Shown here: positions 1-7,357 of the stretch, one piece after another
How the letters are laid out: the number at the start of each line of letters is the position of its first letter
How positions within the stretch are numbered: the stretch's first letter is position 1
Assembly: GCA_030428565.1 (NCBI GenBank)
Contig: JAUIDR010000019.1
Span: 1-57,468 of the forward strand
Reading direction: 5' to 3'
DNA from: Alphaproteobacteria bacterium
Lineage (GTDB): Bacteria > Pseudomonadota > Alphaproteobacteria > UBA7985 > JAUIBT01
DNA: 57,468 nucleotides
Translations under genes and position numbers: made by a program
Notes under the pieces: model-generated
Databases searched by the model: none
What the model saw: only the letters and a program-made list of their open reading frames with translations
Told to the model about the DNA's origin: nothing

Positions 1-87
1 TCGTTCGGCAGCAATGGCTTCCCCAGGACCTACGACAAGTTCATTACAGCGGTTCGTGAGTTGATTGGCGGCCGGGAGCTCTACTGA
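1..87 (+). CDS. C-terminal end of an unidentified protein (partial)
   Basis: An open frame enters from the left edge and ends at a TGA at 85-87, giving 28 residues that finish GGRELY. The fragment is too short to assign to a family. It would be the neighbour of the tRNA-Arg gene before the integrative element inserted. The frame is uninterrupted and its composition is ordinary, but at 28 codons it could also be chance. Confidence 0.4.
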   Translation, partial: SFGSNGFPRTYDKFITAVRELIGGRELY

Positions 88-530
88 ATTCAAGCTCAGT
101 CCTGCACGTGGCGCTGTTTCGCTTCTGCGGGGTTTGTAGGTGCCTGATCAAACCACCACGAACACGCTCCTGATGGCCGGACGCCCGGCGTGCCGCCAAT
201 GACCCGGTTGTGGGGAGGCCTGCGGAAGCTCGCGTGGAGTGTTTGTTCGCTTGTGCCTGGTTAGATGTCCCTGCTTATCGGCAAGGCGGTCTGGCATCTC
301 ATCGAACAGAAGGCTCAATTGTTCGAGCCCATCTGCCCGAGGCAGTCACGGGCAAAATATTGAAGGGGGGCTTCAGTGGTTGCGTTCGCAAGTGCTGGGC
401 CAGTGTTCAGAGGTTTGGAGATCTAGGAGCGTTGAAACACCGTCTGTAATTGAGCGGTTGCACGGCTAGCGCTGCGGTCGCACGGCTCTCAATAGAGACG
501 AAAAACTACATAATGTCAGCTAGTTAAGTG
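88..530. other. Non-coding stretch left of the integrative element
   Basis: About 440 bases between the partial left-edge gene and the left attachment repeat. I see no convincing gene, no tRNA fold and no strong terminator. Short overlapping frames on the plus strand (around 210-470) have no ribosome-binding site and no recognisable protein. Before integration this would have been the sequence downstream of the tRNA-Arg 3' end. Confidence 0.4.
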
Positions 531-545
531 TGGCGGACCCGGGAG
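531..545 (+). repeat. attL direct repeat
   Basis: Fifteen bases, TGGCGGACCCGGGAG, identical to 6299-6313. Identity stops on both sides (G versus T before, C versus G after), so the repeat length is exactly 15. It is a displaced copy of the tRNA-Arg 3' end and marks the integrase-proximal boundary. Confidence 0.85.
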
Positions 546-676
546 CCGCCAACGGTTGTTTCGCGCCTTTGCGCTGGTGTTCAAATATTCAATAGTTATC
601 AACGGTTTAAAGGTTGCAACTTGCTCTTTCCGATTCGCCCGGATACGCTGCTTTTCGCAGTACAAAGGGGGAAATT

Positions 677-1951
677 ATGGGGGAAGGAAAGTCTGGCGGA
701 GGCGTTTTGACCGTTGCAAAGGTCCGCACTGCCAAGCCTGGCAAATACCACGACAAGAACGGCAGCGGCTTACTCTTGCGCGTTGACCTAAGCGGCGGGC
801 GCTTTTGGATTCAGCGCATGGTCATTTACGGCAAGCGCCATGAGCTGGGCTTGGGCAGCTTCCCCACCATAAGCCTAGCCGCTGCCAGAGCCGCGGCGCT
901 AGAAAACAAGCGCTTGGTCTATGCCGGGGGCGACCCATTGGCAGAGCGGCGCAAGGCGCGCGAAACTCTGACCTTTGAGCAAGCGGTAGACTGCTACCTT
1001 GCGGCCAAGCTAAACGAATTCCGCAACGAAAAGCACAAGAAGCAATGGCGCTCCACCCTGGATAGCTACGCCAAGCCGGTGCTGGGCGCGCTTCCGGTGC
1101 AAGCTATCACCACCGCAGACGTGCTGCGGGTGCTGCAACCGATTTGGGCCGACAAGACCGAAACCGCGTCCAGGCTTCGCGGTCGCCTGGAAAACGTCTT
1201 GTCCTGGGCGACGGTTGCGGGCCATCGCTCTGGCGACAATCCCGCGCGCTGGAAGGGGAATTTGTCCGAGCTTTTGCCCAAGCCTAACAAGGTCGCCAAG
1301 GGCAAGCACTGGCCAGCGGTGGCCCTGAAGGACGCCGCGCGCTGGTGGGCTCAATTGGCGGAACGCGAGGGCATGGCTGCCAGGGCCTTGCAGTTTGCCG
1401 CCCTGACTGGTGCGCGCTCTGGCGAGGTCCGCGGCATGACCTGGGCAGAGCTGGACCGCACAAGCTCCAATGCGGGCGCGACATGGGCCATTCCGGGCGA
1501 ACGCATGAAGGCCAGCCGTGACCACAAAGTCCCGCTCTCTGGCGCTGCCCTGGCCATTCTGGACGCCTTGCCTCGGCTGGAAGGCTCAGAGTTTGTGTTT
1601 TTCGCGCCCAGGGGCGGCGCGCTGTCTGACATGAGCCTGTCAGCCGTCATGCGCAGGATGCAAGAGGCCGAGGTCAAAGCGGGCCGTGAGGGCTTCTTAG
1701 ACCCGCTCAGCAAGCGGCCAGCAGTCCCGCATGGGCTGCGCTCGACTTTTCGCCAATGGGCCGCTGAGCGCGGCTTTGCGCGCGACATGGCAGAGCTGGC
1801 CCTTGCGCACAACGTGGGCAGCGAGGTCGAACGCGCCTACCAGCGCTCCGACATGCTGGAGCGGCGGCGGGACATGATGGCCGCCTGGGCGTCCTTCCTA
1901 GCTGGCGAGGAAGCTAGCGCAAGCAACGTGGTGAGGTTAGGCAATGTTTGA
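677..1951 (+). CDS. int: Tyrosine-type site-specific integrase (P4 family)
   Basis: This 424-residue integrase would catalyse insertion and excision of the surrounding element at the tRNA-Arg gene. The N-terminal part (about 10-95) is the arm-binding DUF4102-like region, with the typical GSGLLLRV and LGLGSFPTISLAAAR motifs. A core-binding SAM-like domain follows (about 100-190), then the catalytic domain. The active-site set is visible: R247 in GARSGEVRG, H352-x-x-R355 in HGLRSTFR, H378 in LAHNVGS and Y388 in ERAYQRSD. I chose the ATG at 677 because GGGGGAAATT lies just upstream; an ATG at 614 would add 21 residues without homology to the family. The gene overlaps the next by 8 bp, suggesting co-transcription. 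It appears complete. Confidence 0.93.
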   Translation: MGEGKSGGGVLTVAKVRTAKPGKYHDKNGSGLLLRVDLSGGRFWIQRMVIYGKRHELGLGSFPTISLAAARAAALENKRLVYAGGDPLAERRKARETLTFEQAVDCYLAAKLNEFRNEKHKKQWRSTLDSYAKPVLGALPVQAITTADVLRVLQPIWADKTETASRLRGRLENVLSWATVAGHRSGDNPARWKGNLSELLPKPNKVAKGKHWPAVALKDAARWWAQLAEREGMAARALQFAALTGARSGEVRGMTWAELDRTSSNAGATWAIPGERMKASRDHKVPLSGAALAILDALPRLEGSEFVFFAPRGGALSDMSLSAVMRRMQEAEVKAGREGFLDPLSKRPAVPHGLRSTFRQWAAERGFARDMAELALAHNVGSEVERAYQRSDMLERRRDMMAAWASFLAGEEASASNVVRLGNV

Positions 1952-2681
1952 GAGTGGAAACGACCCGGTGGAAAACCGGATTGCCAAGCAAGTGCGCGTC
2001 GTTGCGCTGCTAGAGGAGCATTTTCCTGACATAGATGCGAACCTAGTTGCCGAGACCGCAGAGCGCCTCATGACAGGGTACACGGCGGCGCAGTGGCTCC
2101 ATAGCCAATCTGCGGGCAATCGGGCGCCGTCCACCGACCAAGAGGCGCTGCGCAAAGCGGCGAAACACCTTGAAAAAGTTGCGGCTGAATTGGCGAACTT
2201 AAACGCGGCGGGGAATGAAGCGCTCTATCACTATGCGCAAGAAGTCGTGACAAAGGACTTAGGCTTAACGTCCCCGTGCCTGCTGGAAGGCGAGAACGCA
2301 AAAACAGTCATAGCGGGTCAGATAGGCAGCATCGCAAAACGACTTGTGTCGGTCGCCGCGACGTTGGAGCCGACCACAAAAACCCCCTTGGAAGGGTTAG
2401 GCGGCCTCAAGCCTGAGGCCAAGAAACCAGGTCGCCCAGAAAAACTAGCTGCTGCCCAAATTGGCCGGGAGGCGATGGAGGTGTTTCGGGACTTCACCGG
2501 CAAGTATCCGAGCAAGACAGTGAACCCCTATATGCGGGGCAATCCGGCGAGCGGAAAAATCTTGGAATTTCTGTCTGCCTTGTTTGAAATTTTGGAAATT
2601 CACGCCAGCCCTGAGGCCGTTTTTCAGCAAATTTCAAAGACTAAGAGGCAAAAGGAGAAAAAGACCAAAAAACGGAAATAA
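1944..2681 (+). CDS. Element-borne hypothetical protein
   Basis: A 245-residue hydrophilic protein whose ATG overlaps the integrase stop by 8 bp, so the two are probably translated from one mRNA. I recognise no family. The N-terminal 60 residues resemble a small helical domain (HFPDIDANLVAETAERL), the middle is Ala/Leu-rich helix, and the last 15 residues are almost all Lys, Arg, Gln and Glu (KRQKEKKTKKRK), a probable nucleic-acid-binding tail. Its position next to the integrase suggests a role in the element itself rather than cargo. The frame is intact. Confidence 0.7.
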   Translation: MFESGNDPVENRIAKQVRVVALLEEHFPDIDANLVAETAERLMTGYTAAQWLHSQSAGNRAPSTDQEALRKAAKHLEKVAAELANLNAAGNEALYHYAQEVVTKDLGLTSPCLLEGENAKTVIAGQIGSIAKRLVSVAATLEPTTKTPLEGLGGLKPEAKKPGRPEKLAAAQIGREAMEVFRDFTGKYPSKTVNPYMRGNPASGKILEFLSALFEILEIHASPEAVFQQISKTKRQKEKKTKKRK

Positions 2682-2770
2682 ACTCCTTTTTAAAGTCTCG
2701 GAAGCAAGCGGCATTGTGCGGAAGTAAGCCGGGCCATAGGGGTTCGGACGGTCAGATCGAAAGGATTGAT

Positions 2771-2974
2771 ATGACCAACACTTCTGCCGAAAACGGCAAC
2801 ACCATAATCCGAAAACCTAAAGTCCTGGAACTGGTCGGCATGCGCAGTACTTGGCTCTATGCCGCCATGAAACGGGGCGAGTTTCCGAAGTCAGTTCGCC
2901 TCAGCGCCAATGCGGTCGGCTGGCGAAAATCCGAGGTCTTGGCTTGGATTGCTGAGCGAGAGGAGGCTTGTTGA
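2771..2974 (+). CDS. AlpA-family transcriptional regulator / excisionase
   Basis: A 67-residue protein with the AlpA (MerR-like winged-helix) pattern. It begins with a recognition-helix segment around IIRKPKVLELVGMRSTWLY, followed by KRGEFPKSVRLSANAVGW and a closing VLAWIAERE helix. In P4-type islands AlpA proteins activate the integrase promoter and help excision. The start is the ATG at 2771, preceded by AAGGA. A longer frame upstream exists but adds nothing recognisable. The stop lies one base before the next start, so it is translationally linked with the winged-helix gene. Confidence 0.85.
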   Translation: MTNTSAENGNTIIRKPKVLELVGMRSTWLYAAMKRGEFPKSVRLSANAVGWRKSEVLAWIAEREEAC

Positions 2975-2975
2975 G

Positions 2976-3386
2976 ATGAAAAAGCACAACGACTTTTCTC
3001 AAAGCAAAAAAGCCCGGAACCTGCGGCAACAGGAACCGGGCCAAGCAAGACGTGCTGCCAAGGCAGCCGCTTGCAATGCTGACTCTCACAAGAATCCGCA
3101 GGCTACGACCTACCACGTTTCGCCCGCCGTTGGCGAGCCGTTTGAGGTTACGGTTAGCGGCCGGGAGAGGTGGACGCTTCGCCAGCTTGCAAAAGCTGGC
3201 ACCAAGGGCGTCGCGTCGGTCGAAAGCCCAGCAATGCGCCTCGCGGCCTATGTTTGCGAGCTGCGCAAAAAGCGCGTCCCAATTGAGACCCTGACAGAGC
3301 CTCACGGCGGGGATTTCCCTGGCACCCACGCGCGCTACATCTTGCGCGCCAACGTCACAAAAATCTGTGACCGTGAGCAGCTCTAA
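2976..3386 (+). CDS. Winged-helix domain protein of the element
   Basis: A 136-residue basic protein starting at the ATG one base after the AlpA stop, with GAGAGGAGG upstream. The first 45 residues are Gln/Lys-rich and probably disordered. The rest, from about VSPAVGEPFEVTVSGRER, carries a helix-turn-helix of the kind found next to AlpA in proteobacterial islands (WTLRQLAKAGTKGV, then RLAAYVCELRKKRVPIETL). It is probably a DNA-binding control or replication accessory protein of the element. The exact role is unknown. Confidence 0.65.
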   Translation: MKKHNDFSQSKKARNLRQQEPGQARRAAKAAACNADSHKNPQATTYHVSPAVGEPFEVTVSGRERWTLRQLAKAGTKGVASVESPAMRLAAYVCELRKKRVPIETLTEPHGGDFPGTHARYILRANVTKICDREQL

Positions 3387-3407
3387 GAAAACTGGAGCTT
3401 TCACAAA

Positions 3408-3430
3408 GAAGGGCGACTTGTTCGCCCTTC
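3408..3430 (+). terminator. Perfect hairpin after the winged-helix gene
   Basis: GAAGGGCGA and TCGCCCTTC form a perfect 9-bp stem with a 5-nt loop, 22 bp after the stop at 3386. Only a weak T-run follows (CCGCCTTTTG), so it may be a partial terminator or an mRNA-stabilising hairpin between the two element genes. Confidence 0.45.
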
Positions 3431-3457
3431 CTACCCCGCCTTTTGAGGGGGGAAGCC

Positions 3458-3883
3458 ATGGCTAAGCATTACAAACGCCACAAACGCAGCCAAACCGCAA
3501 AATTTGTAATGATTGAGCGTTGGGTACAAAACACCGAGGCTTGGCGCGCGCTTAAACCAGGCCCGCGCGCGCTCTATATTGAGCTTAAGGCGTTTTTTAA
3601 CGGAAGGAACAATGGCGACTTGTTCCTTTCCCACCGCGATGCAGCAAAAGCGTTGAATGTATCCAAGAACACGATTGGCGGTTATTATTCCGAGCTTGTC
3701 GAAAAGGGCTTTATCAAGTCAACGCAACTAGCGCACCTTGGCTCAGAAGGCAAAGGAGAGGCAGCGCATTGGGCTCTTACAGAGCTTCCACTCTATGGTC
3801 GGGACGCAACAAAGGACTTCGCCCGCTGGACACCTGGCCAAACAAAACCCCATCCTAAAAACGGGGACGCCCCGGCCAAATAA
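3458..3883 (+). CDS. Helix-turn-helix protein, putative replication/regulatory protein
   Basis: A 141-residue protein starting at the ATG at 3458 with GAGGGGGGA upstream; the in-frame TTG at 3443 is an unlikely start. The N-terminus is Lys/His/Arg-rich (KHYKRHKRSQTAK). The centre, about residues 60-90, has a clear winged-helix recognition unit: LFLSHRDAAKALNVSKNTIG, then YYSELVEKGFI. This resembles the DNA-binding domains of phage and island replication-initiator or regulatory proteins. The C-terminal tail is Pro/Lys-rich. It is likely a core function of the element. The specific role is inferred. Confidence 0.65.
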   Translation: MAKHYKRHKRSQTAKFVMIERWVQNTEAWRALKPGPRALYIELKAFFNGRNNGDLFLSHRDAAKALNVSKNTIGGYYSELVEKGFIKSTQLAHLGSEGKGEAAHWALTELPLYGRDATKDFARWTPGQTKPHPKNGDAPAK

Positions 3884-4119
3884 ACGGGACACTCACGCTC
3901 AAATTTGCGTCGTTTTGTCGCGAAGCTGTCCCAATGAAAAGGACGCTTTTTGCGTTTCCCCGTATCAGTAAGTTGGACATATCTACAATCTAGCCATGCC
4001 ATGCTTAAAAAGAGGGAAATTGGTGGAGGTGGGAATTGCGTTTCCACTTCCCCTTTTTGCTGCTTCTGTGCCGCCTTTGCCCGCAACCCAAGAACCGGAT
4101 TGAGCGAGCAGCAAACAGC

Positions 4120-4431
4120 ATGGACATTGATACTTTCATTGAACGCTGGGAAGGCTCAGGGGGCAGCGAGCGCGCCAATTTCCAGTCCTTTGCGAACGAC
4201 TTGTGCGACGTGTTGGGAGTAGAGCGCCCGAAGCCCGCCACCGAAGAAGCCAGCGCGGATGCCTATCGCTTTGAGCGGCCTGTCACCATGCAGCACACAG
4301 GCACTCAGTCACACGGCTTCATAGACCTGTATCGCGCGGGCCATTTCGTCATGGAAGCCAAGCAGGGCGTTGCCGCGAAGAGCGCGCTTGCAGACCGACC
4401 AGTATCCTCAATTGGCGCTCATAGAATCTAG
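4120..4431 (+). pseudogene. Truncated N-terminus of an MmeI-like DNA methyltransferase
   Basis: The 103-residue frame from the ATG at 4120 begins MDIDTFIERWEGSGGSER and continues FQSFANDLCDVLGVERPKP, FERPV, GFIDLYRAGHFVMEAKQG. From memory of the family, this is the N-terminal start of large (about 900 residues) MmeI/YeeA-type restriction-modification methyltransferases. Here it stops after about 90 family-like residues in an unrelated tail and a TAG at 4429. None of the methyltransferase motifs (FxGxG, NPPY) follows. The break lies near 4390, directly against the 3' end of the Sel1 gene, so the rest was probably lost when that segment arrived or by deletion. Confidence 0.7.
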
Positions 4432-5120
4432 CATTCGCGATAGCTAGTACGCTGGCAGCGCTGGGCCTTGAGTTCTGCGGCCTGTATTTGCGGACCTGTT
4501 AGTTGATTCTCGAGCCTGTCCCTAGCTGTAGCGCTGAAATCGTTCCCCTGTGATGCGGCTATATTTAGCCACATGTGGGCAATCAAAAGATTACGCTCTA
4601 TGCCTTTACCTTCGCTATAAAGCAGTCCGAGGATCGTTTGAGCGTCAGAATTTCCTTGCCGAGCAGAATACACCGCGTAACGAGCAGCCTCAGCATAGCT
4701 TTTTGCAACACCTTTCCCAGACATATAAAAATATGCGAGCCGAGCTTGCGCATAGGCATCCATGAACCCAGCGGACTTTTCGAAATACATGGCCGCTCTT
4801 ACAAAGCTTTGTGGCAAAACGTCACCACGCTCAAACAATATACCAAGCCACGTCCATCCATTACTGTAACCGTGCTGGCCTGCTCTTTCGAGATATTTAA
4901 TGCCTAATTCAATGTCTTTATTTATGCCGCTTCCATATATAAGTGCGTCACCTACAAACGCCATTGCTTCACCATTGCCAAATTGCGCAAGCTTATAGGC
5001 CATAGCAAATGCCTGAGAATCGTCTCCTTTGCCCTTCAACTCAACAACATTTTCCATGGTTTGGCCAAAAGCATTACTGCATAGTGCCGCCAAAAACGTC
5101 AATAACATAAAGAACTTCAC
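4428..5120 (-). CDS. Secreted Sel1-repeat protein (element cargo)
   Basis: This 230-residue protein has a signal peptide (about residues 1-20, FFMLLTFLAALCSNAFG) and about four Sel1-like repeats. They are recognisable from units such as GDALIYGSGINKDIELGIKYLE, GILFERGDVLPQSFVRA and GLLYSEGKGIERNLLIA. Sel1 repeats are TPR-like helical scaffolds for protein contacts, often in envelope stress or signalling. I chose the GTG at 5120 because AGGGAG lies 7 bp upstream; the TTG at 5126 is too close to it. The gene is AT-richer than its neighbours, runs against the rest of the element, and its stop overlaps the methyltransferase remnant, so it is probably a later acquisition. Confidence 0.8.
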   Translation of the reverse strand: MKFFMLLTFLAALCSNAFGQTMENVVELKGKGDDSQAFAMAYKLAQFGNGEAMAFVGDALIYGSGINKDIELGIKYLERAGQHGYSNGWTWLGILFERGDVLPQSFVRAAMYFEKSAGFMDAYAQARLAYFYMSGKGVAKSYAEAARYAVYSARQGNSDAQTILGLLYSEGKGIERNLLIAHMWLNIAASQGNDFSATARDRLENQLTGPQIQAAELKAQRCQRTSYREC

Positions 5121-5353
5121 GTCCAACTCCCTGCGCCATTAACAAATGCGATAAAATTTAAAATAGTATTCATTGATAAACGGGCAATTTTGCAACTGAC
5201 GACAAAAACGCTTGTAATAAAACGCATTGAATTTTATCCTTGGAAATCGGACATAATGTCGCGTAAAATCTCAAATATTTGTTCCGTTTGGCGCGGAGCT
5301 AATCAGCGTTAGTGTTAATCACTATCATCAGGCCAAAGCATTGAATAGTCAAA

Positions 5354-5785
5354 ATGACCCGTAAAAACGATTCGGATACGGAGCGCGACACGCGGGGCCG
5401 CTTTGCTGCTGGTAACGCTGGCAAGCCAAAGGGCGCACGCAATCGAACGACCAAAGCGGTTGCCGAGTTGCTGGAAGGTGAAGCCCAGGCGCTCACACGA
5501 AAGGCAATCGAGCTGGCTTTGTCGGGAGACACGATTGCCATGCGCTTGTGTCTGGAGCGCATAGCGCCACCTAGAAAAGACGCTCCAGTTAGTTTTGGCC
5601 TGCCAAGCATGAAGACCGCTGCTTCTGCCGCAAAGGCGGCTGGGGCAGTCCTTGAGGCCGTTTCAACGGGCCAGCTAACGCCGCTGGAGGCGGTGCAAAT
5701 CATGGGCTTGATTGAGACTTACCGCCGGACGCTCGAAACCAGCGAGTTTGAAGCCCGCATTGTCGCGCTCGAGGCAGCTGCATGA
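5354..5785 (+). CDS. DUF5681-like phage-associated protein
   Basis: A 143-residue protein beginning with a basic segment, RGRFAAGNAGKPKGARNRTT, the hallmark of DUF5681 proteins found near phage small-terminase genes and in islands. The rest is Ala-rich helix (KAVAELLEGEAQALTRKAIE and later EAVQIMGLIETYRRTL). It may bind DNA through the GNPGKPKG-type motif. No strong ribosome-binding site is visible. It overlaps the next gene by 4 bp (ATGA), a translational-coupling arrangement. Confidence 0.7.
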   Translation: MTRKNDSDTERDTRGRFAAGNAGKPKGARNRTTKAVAELLEGEAQALTRKAIELALSGDTIAMRLCLERIAPPRKDAPVSFGLPSMKTAASAAKAAGAVLEAVSTGQLTPLEAVQIMGLIETYRRTLETSEFEARIVALEAAA

Positions 5786-6060
5786 TTTTGCGAAAGCGTT
5801 TGGCGGCCTTGGAGCGAAAGCACGGCGCCGCACCCGCAGAAGGCCTGCTATTCATTCTAGCTGTAGTTCGCTCAAAACGGCCCGATGGCAGCTATTGCGG
5901 CAAGTTCTGGAACGAAGACGGCAAACCAACAGGGAAGTTCGTAGAATTGCCGGTCAAAGCCTACGTCCGAACCGTCGAAGGCATGGAGGTCGTCTTGCGC
6001 GAAGAAGACGAGAGCGAAGAGGCATTTCTTGCACGCTTGCCCGAACCAGCGCGGGCTTAG
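5782..6060 (+). CDS. Small hypothetical protein coupled to the DUF5681 gene
   Basis: A 92-residue protein whose ATG overlaps the previous TGA (ATGA), so it is almost certainly translated with it. It starts with a basic helix (ILRKRLAALERKHG) and ends acidic (REEDESEEAFLARLPEP). I recognise no family. Being the last gene before the right attachment site, it belongs to the element. Confidence 0.6.
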   Translation: MILRKRLAALERKHGAAPAEGLLFILAVVRSKRPDGSYCGKFWNEDGKPTGKFVELPVKAYVRTVEGMEVVLREEDESEEAFLARLPEPARA

Positions 6061-6231
6061 TGCCAGCTCTTCACCCCAGTGCAGTCCACTGCACCACCTA
6101 GTGCAAAATCAGCATTTGCAGCCTATCGAGGGCGCTCTAGCCACGAGCAGCGCGAACGGGGAACCCAAAACGGAAAAACTCGCCAGCCAGTCCGCACCAG
6201 GCCGCGAGAAATCGCTGCAAGCCGCGTTTTG

Positions 6232-6255
6232 AAGGGGGAAGAAATGGGGGAAGGC
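6232..6255 (+). repeat. Partial copy of the integrase start region
   Basis: The sequence AAGGGGGAAGAAATGGGGGAAGG here matches AAGGGGGAAATTATGGGGGAAGG around the integrase start (665-687) except for three adjacent bases. Both would encode MGEG after a Shine-Dalgarno-like run, but this copy reads only about 14 codons before a stop. It lies about 45 bp inside the right attachment repeat. It may be a remnant of a second integrase 5' end, or chance in purine-rich DNA. Confidence 0.4.
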
Positions 6256-6298
6256 TATTTTGCTTTGTGTTTAATTTCAAGCACTTAGCAAGCAATTT

Positions 6299-6313
6299 TG
6301 GCGGACCCGGGAG
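6299..6313 (+). repeat. attR direct repeat within tRNA-Arg 3' end
   Basis: TGGCGGACCCGGGAG, identical to 531-545. On the minus strand it reads CTCCCGGGTCCGCCA: part of the T-stem 3' strand, the acceptor 3' strand, discriminator G and CCA. The integrated tRNA is therefore restored to full length by the element side of the crossover. Confidence 0.85.
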
Positions 6314-6375
6314 GATTCGAACCCCCGACCCCTTGATTCGTAGTCAAGTACTCTATCCAACTGAGCTACGGGTCC
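6299..6375 (-). tRNA. tRNA-Arg (anticodon ACG)
   Basis: Read on the minus strand, this 77-nt gene folds as a cloverleaf. Acceptor GGACCCG pairs with CGGGTCC, the D-arm contains GCTCAGTTGGATAGAGT, anticodon stem CTTGA/TCAAG encloses loop CTACGAA (anticodon ACG), and the T-arm is GGGGG-TTCGAAT-CCTCC with one G-T wobble. The discriminator is G and CCA is encoded. It closely resembles bacterial tRNA-Arg(ACG), the inosine-modified decoder of CGU/CGC/CGA. It is the integration target of the element to its left. No other tRNA is evident nearby. Confidence 0.95.
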
Positions 6376-6589
6376 GCAGTGCATCGCAGCGAGGCCAAGT
6401 GGGCGCTAGTCGCTGGGCAGGGCCGCAACCTAGCAGGACCGCCCCAAAAGGCAAGCCTGAATTTTCATGTTTTTGAAATTCTTCTAGCTGAAGATCAGAT
6501 TGCCTGGGGGAAACCGCTATACCCCGCGCTTGAGGTCTGCTTTATCTGCGGAAAATCCCTCTCTTTAGCCCGGAAAAGGATCGCGACGC

Positions 6590-7057
6590 ATGGAGCCTGA
6601 TACCAAGAAATACGTCACCTGGGACGAAGCACAGCGGTTGTGCTTCCAATTGGCCGACCAACTCCAGCCCGTCATTGCCGCAGAGCGCGCAAAAGGCGAA
6701 AAACTAGGCCTGGTCGCGATCACGCGCGGGGGCCTGGTGCCGACCGCAAACCTGGCGGCGAAGCTGGACATTCGCCTAATCGACACGGTTTGCATGAGCT
6801 CCTACGACGGCGCCGAGCAGGCCGAGACCATGACCTTGATCAAGAAGGCCTCGGTCATTGGCCATAAATGGATCATCGTTGATGACCTGGTAGACTCAGG
6901 CAAGACGATGCGTTTCGCCAAGGAGCTGATGCCAGATTCCATCACTTGCGCCATCTATGCTAAGCCCATGGGCAAGCCGCTGGTCTCGCACTATATCGAA
7001 GACGTGCCGCAAGACACCTGGATCATGTTCCCCTGGGAACTCTACGACTTTAGCTAA
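6590..7057 (+). CDS. gpt: Xanthine-guanine phosphoribosyltransferase
   Basis: This 155-residue protein has the size of E. coli Gpt (152). It would transfer the phosphoribosyl group of PRPP to guanine or xanthine in purine salvage, in the cytoplasm. The type I PRTase PRPP loop is clear: WIIVDDLVDSGKT at about residues 86-98, preceded by the hydrophobic strand VIGHK. The flexible-loop region ITRGGLVPTANLA and the C-terminal purine-binding PQDTWIMFPWE also match. The gene stands alone between the tRNA and a rho-independent terminator. Other PRTases share the PRPP loop, but the length and the WIMFPWE ending favour Gpt. Confidence 0.9.
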   Translation: MEPDTKKYVTWDEAQRLCFQLADQLQPVIAAERAKGEKLGLVAITRGGLVPTANLAAKLDIRLIDTVCMSSYDGAEQAETMTLIKKASVIGHKWIIVDDLVDSGKTMRFAKELMPDSITCAIYAKPMGKPLVSHYIEDVPQDTWIMFPWELYDFS

Positions 7058-7180
7058 CAGTCGAACTGTTTGCTTTGACAACCGGCCCGATGGCGCGCGG
7101 TCTTCGCGAAGAGATCAGGTCGATTGGATAGCGTTTTGGCAAACCGACCGAGCGGCGGTCGGGTGTGCGCCGCCCTCTAG

Positions 7181-7213
7181 CCCGAGCCCAGGAATGTCGG
7201 CTCGGGTTTTGTT
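7181..7213 (+). terminator. Rho-independent terminator after gpt
   Basis: CCCGAGCC (7181-7188) pairs perfectly with GGCTCGGG (7199-7206) across a 10-nt loop and is followed by TTTTGTTGTTT. It lies 124 bp after the gpt stop and before the convergent DUF11 gene. Confidence 0.85.
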
Positions 7214-7300
7214 GTTTGGCCGAGCCGCGGTCCTGTTTTGCCGACCTGGTTTGCTGATCTGGCTTGCCCCACGCAGGTCTGCTTGCGGGCGCCGGTCGCG

Positions 7301-7341
7301 TGCTGGCCTCGTGCTGCTGGCCTCGTGCTGCTGGCCTCGTG
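7301..7341. repeat. 14-bp tandem repeat between convergent genes
   Basis: Unit CCTCGTGCTGCTGG, two full copies (7307-7334) plus partial copies on both sides. It lies in the gap between gpt and the stop of the large DUF11 protein. No spacer structure is present. Confidence 0.8.
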
Positions 7342-7357
7342 TGGGTCACTTTTGCCC

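Larger units (their letters stand above)
531..6313. mobile_element. Integrative element in tRNA-Arg(ACG)
   Basis: The element is delimited by a perfect 15-bp direct repeat (TGGCGGACCCGGGAG) at 531-545 and 6299-6313. The right copy is the 3' end of the tRNA-Arg gene, from the T-stem 3' strand to CCA. A P4-type tyrosine integrase starts 131 bp inside the left repeat, the usual position for tRNA-targeting islands. The contents, in order, are integrase, a hypothetical gene, an AlpA-like regulator, a winged-helix protein, a helix-turn-helix protein, a truncated MmeI-like methyltransferase, a Sel1 protein on the opposite strand, a DUF5681-like protein and a small hypothetical gene. No capsid, portal or conjugation genes are visible, so it would be a satellite-like or decayed element needing help to move. 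Confidence 0.85.
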
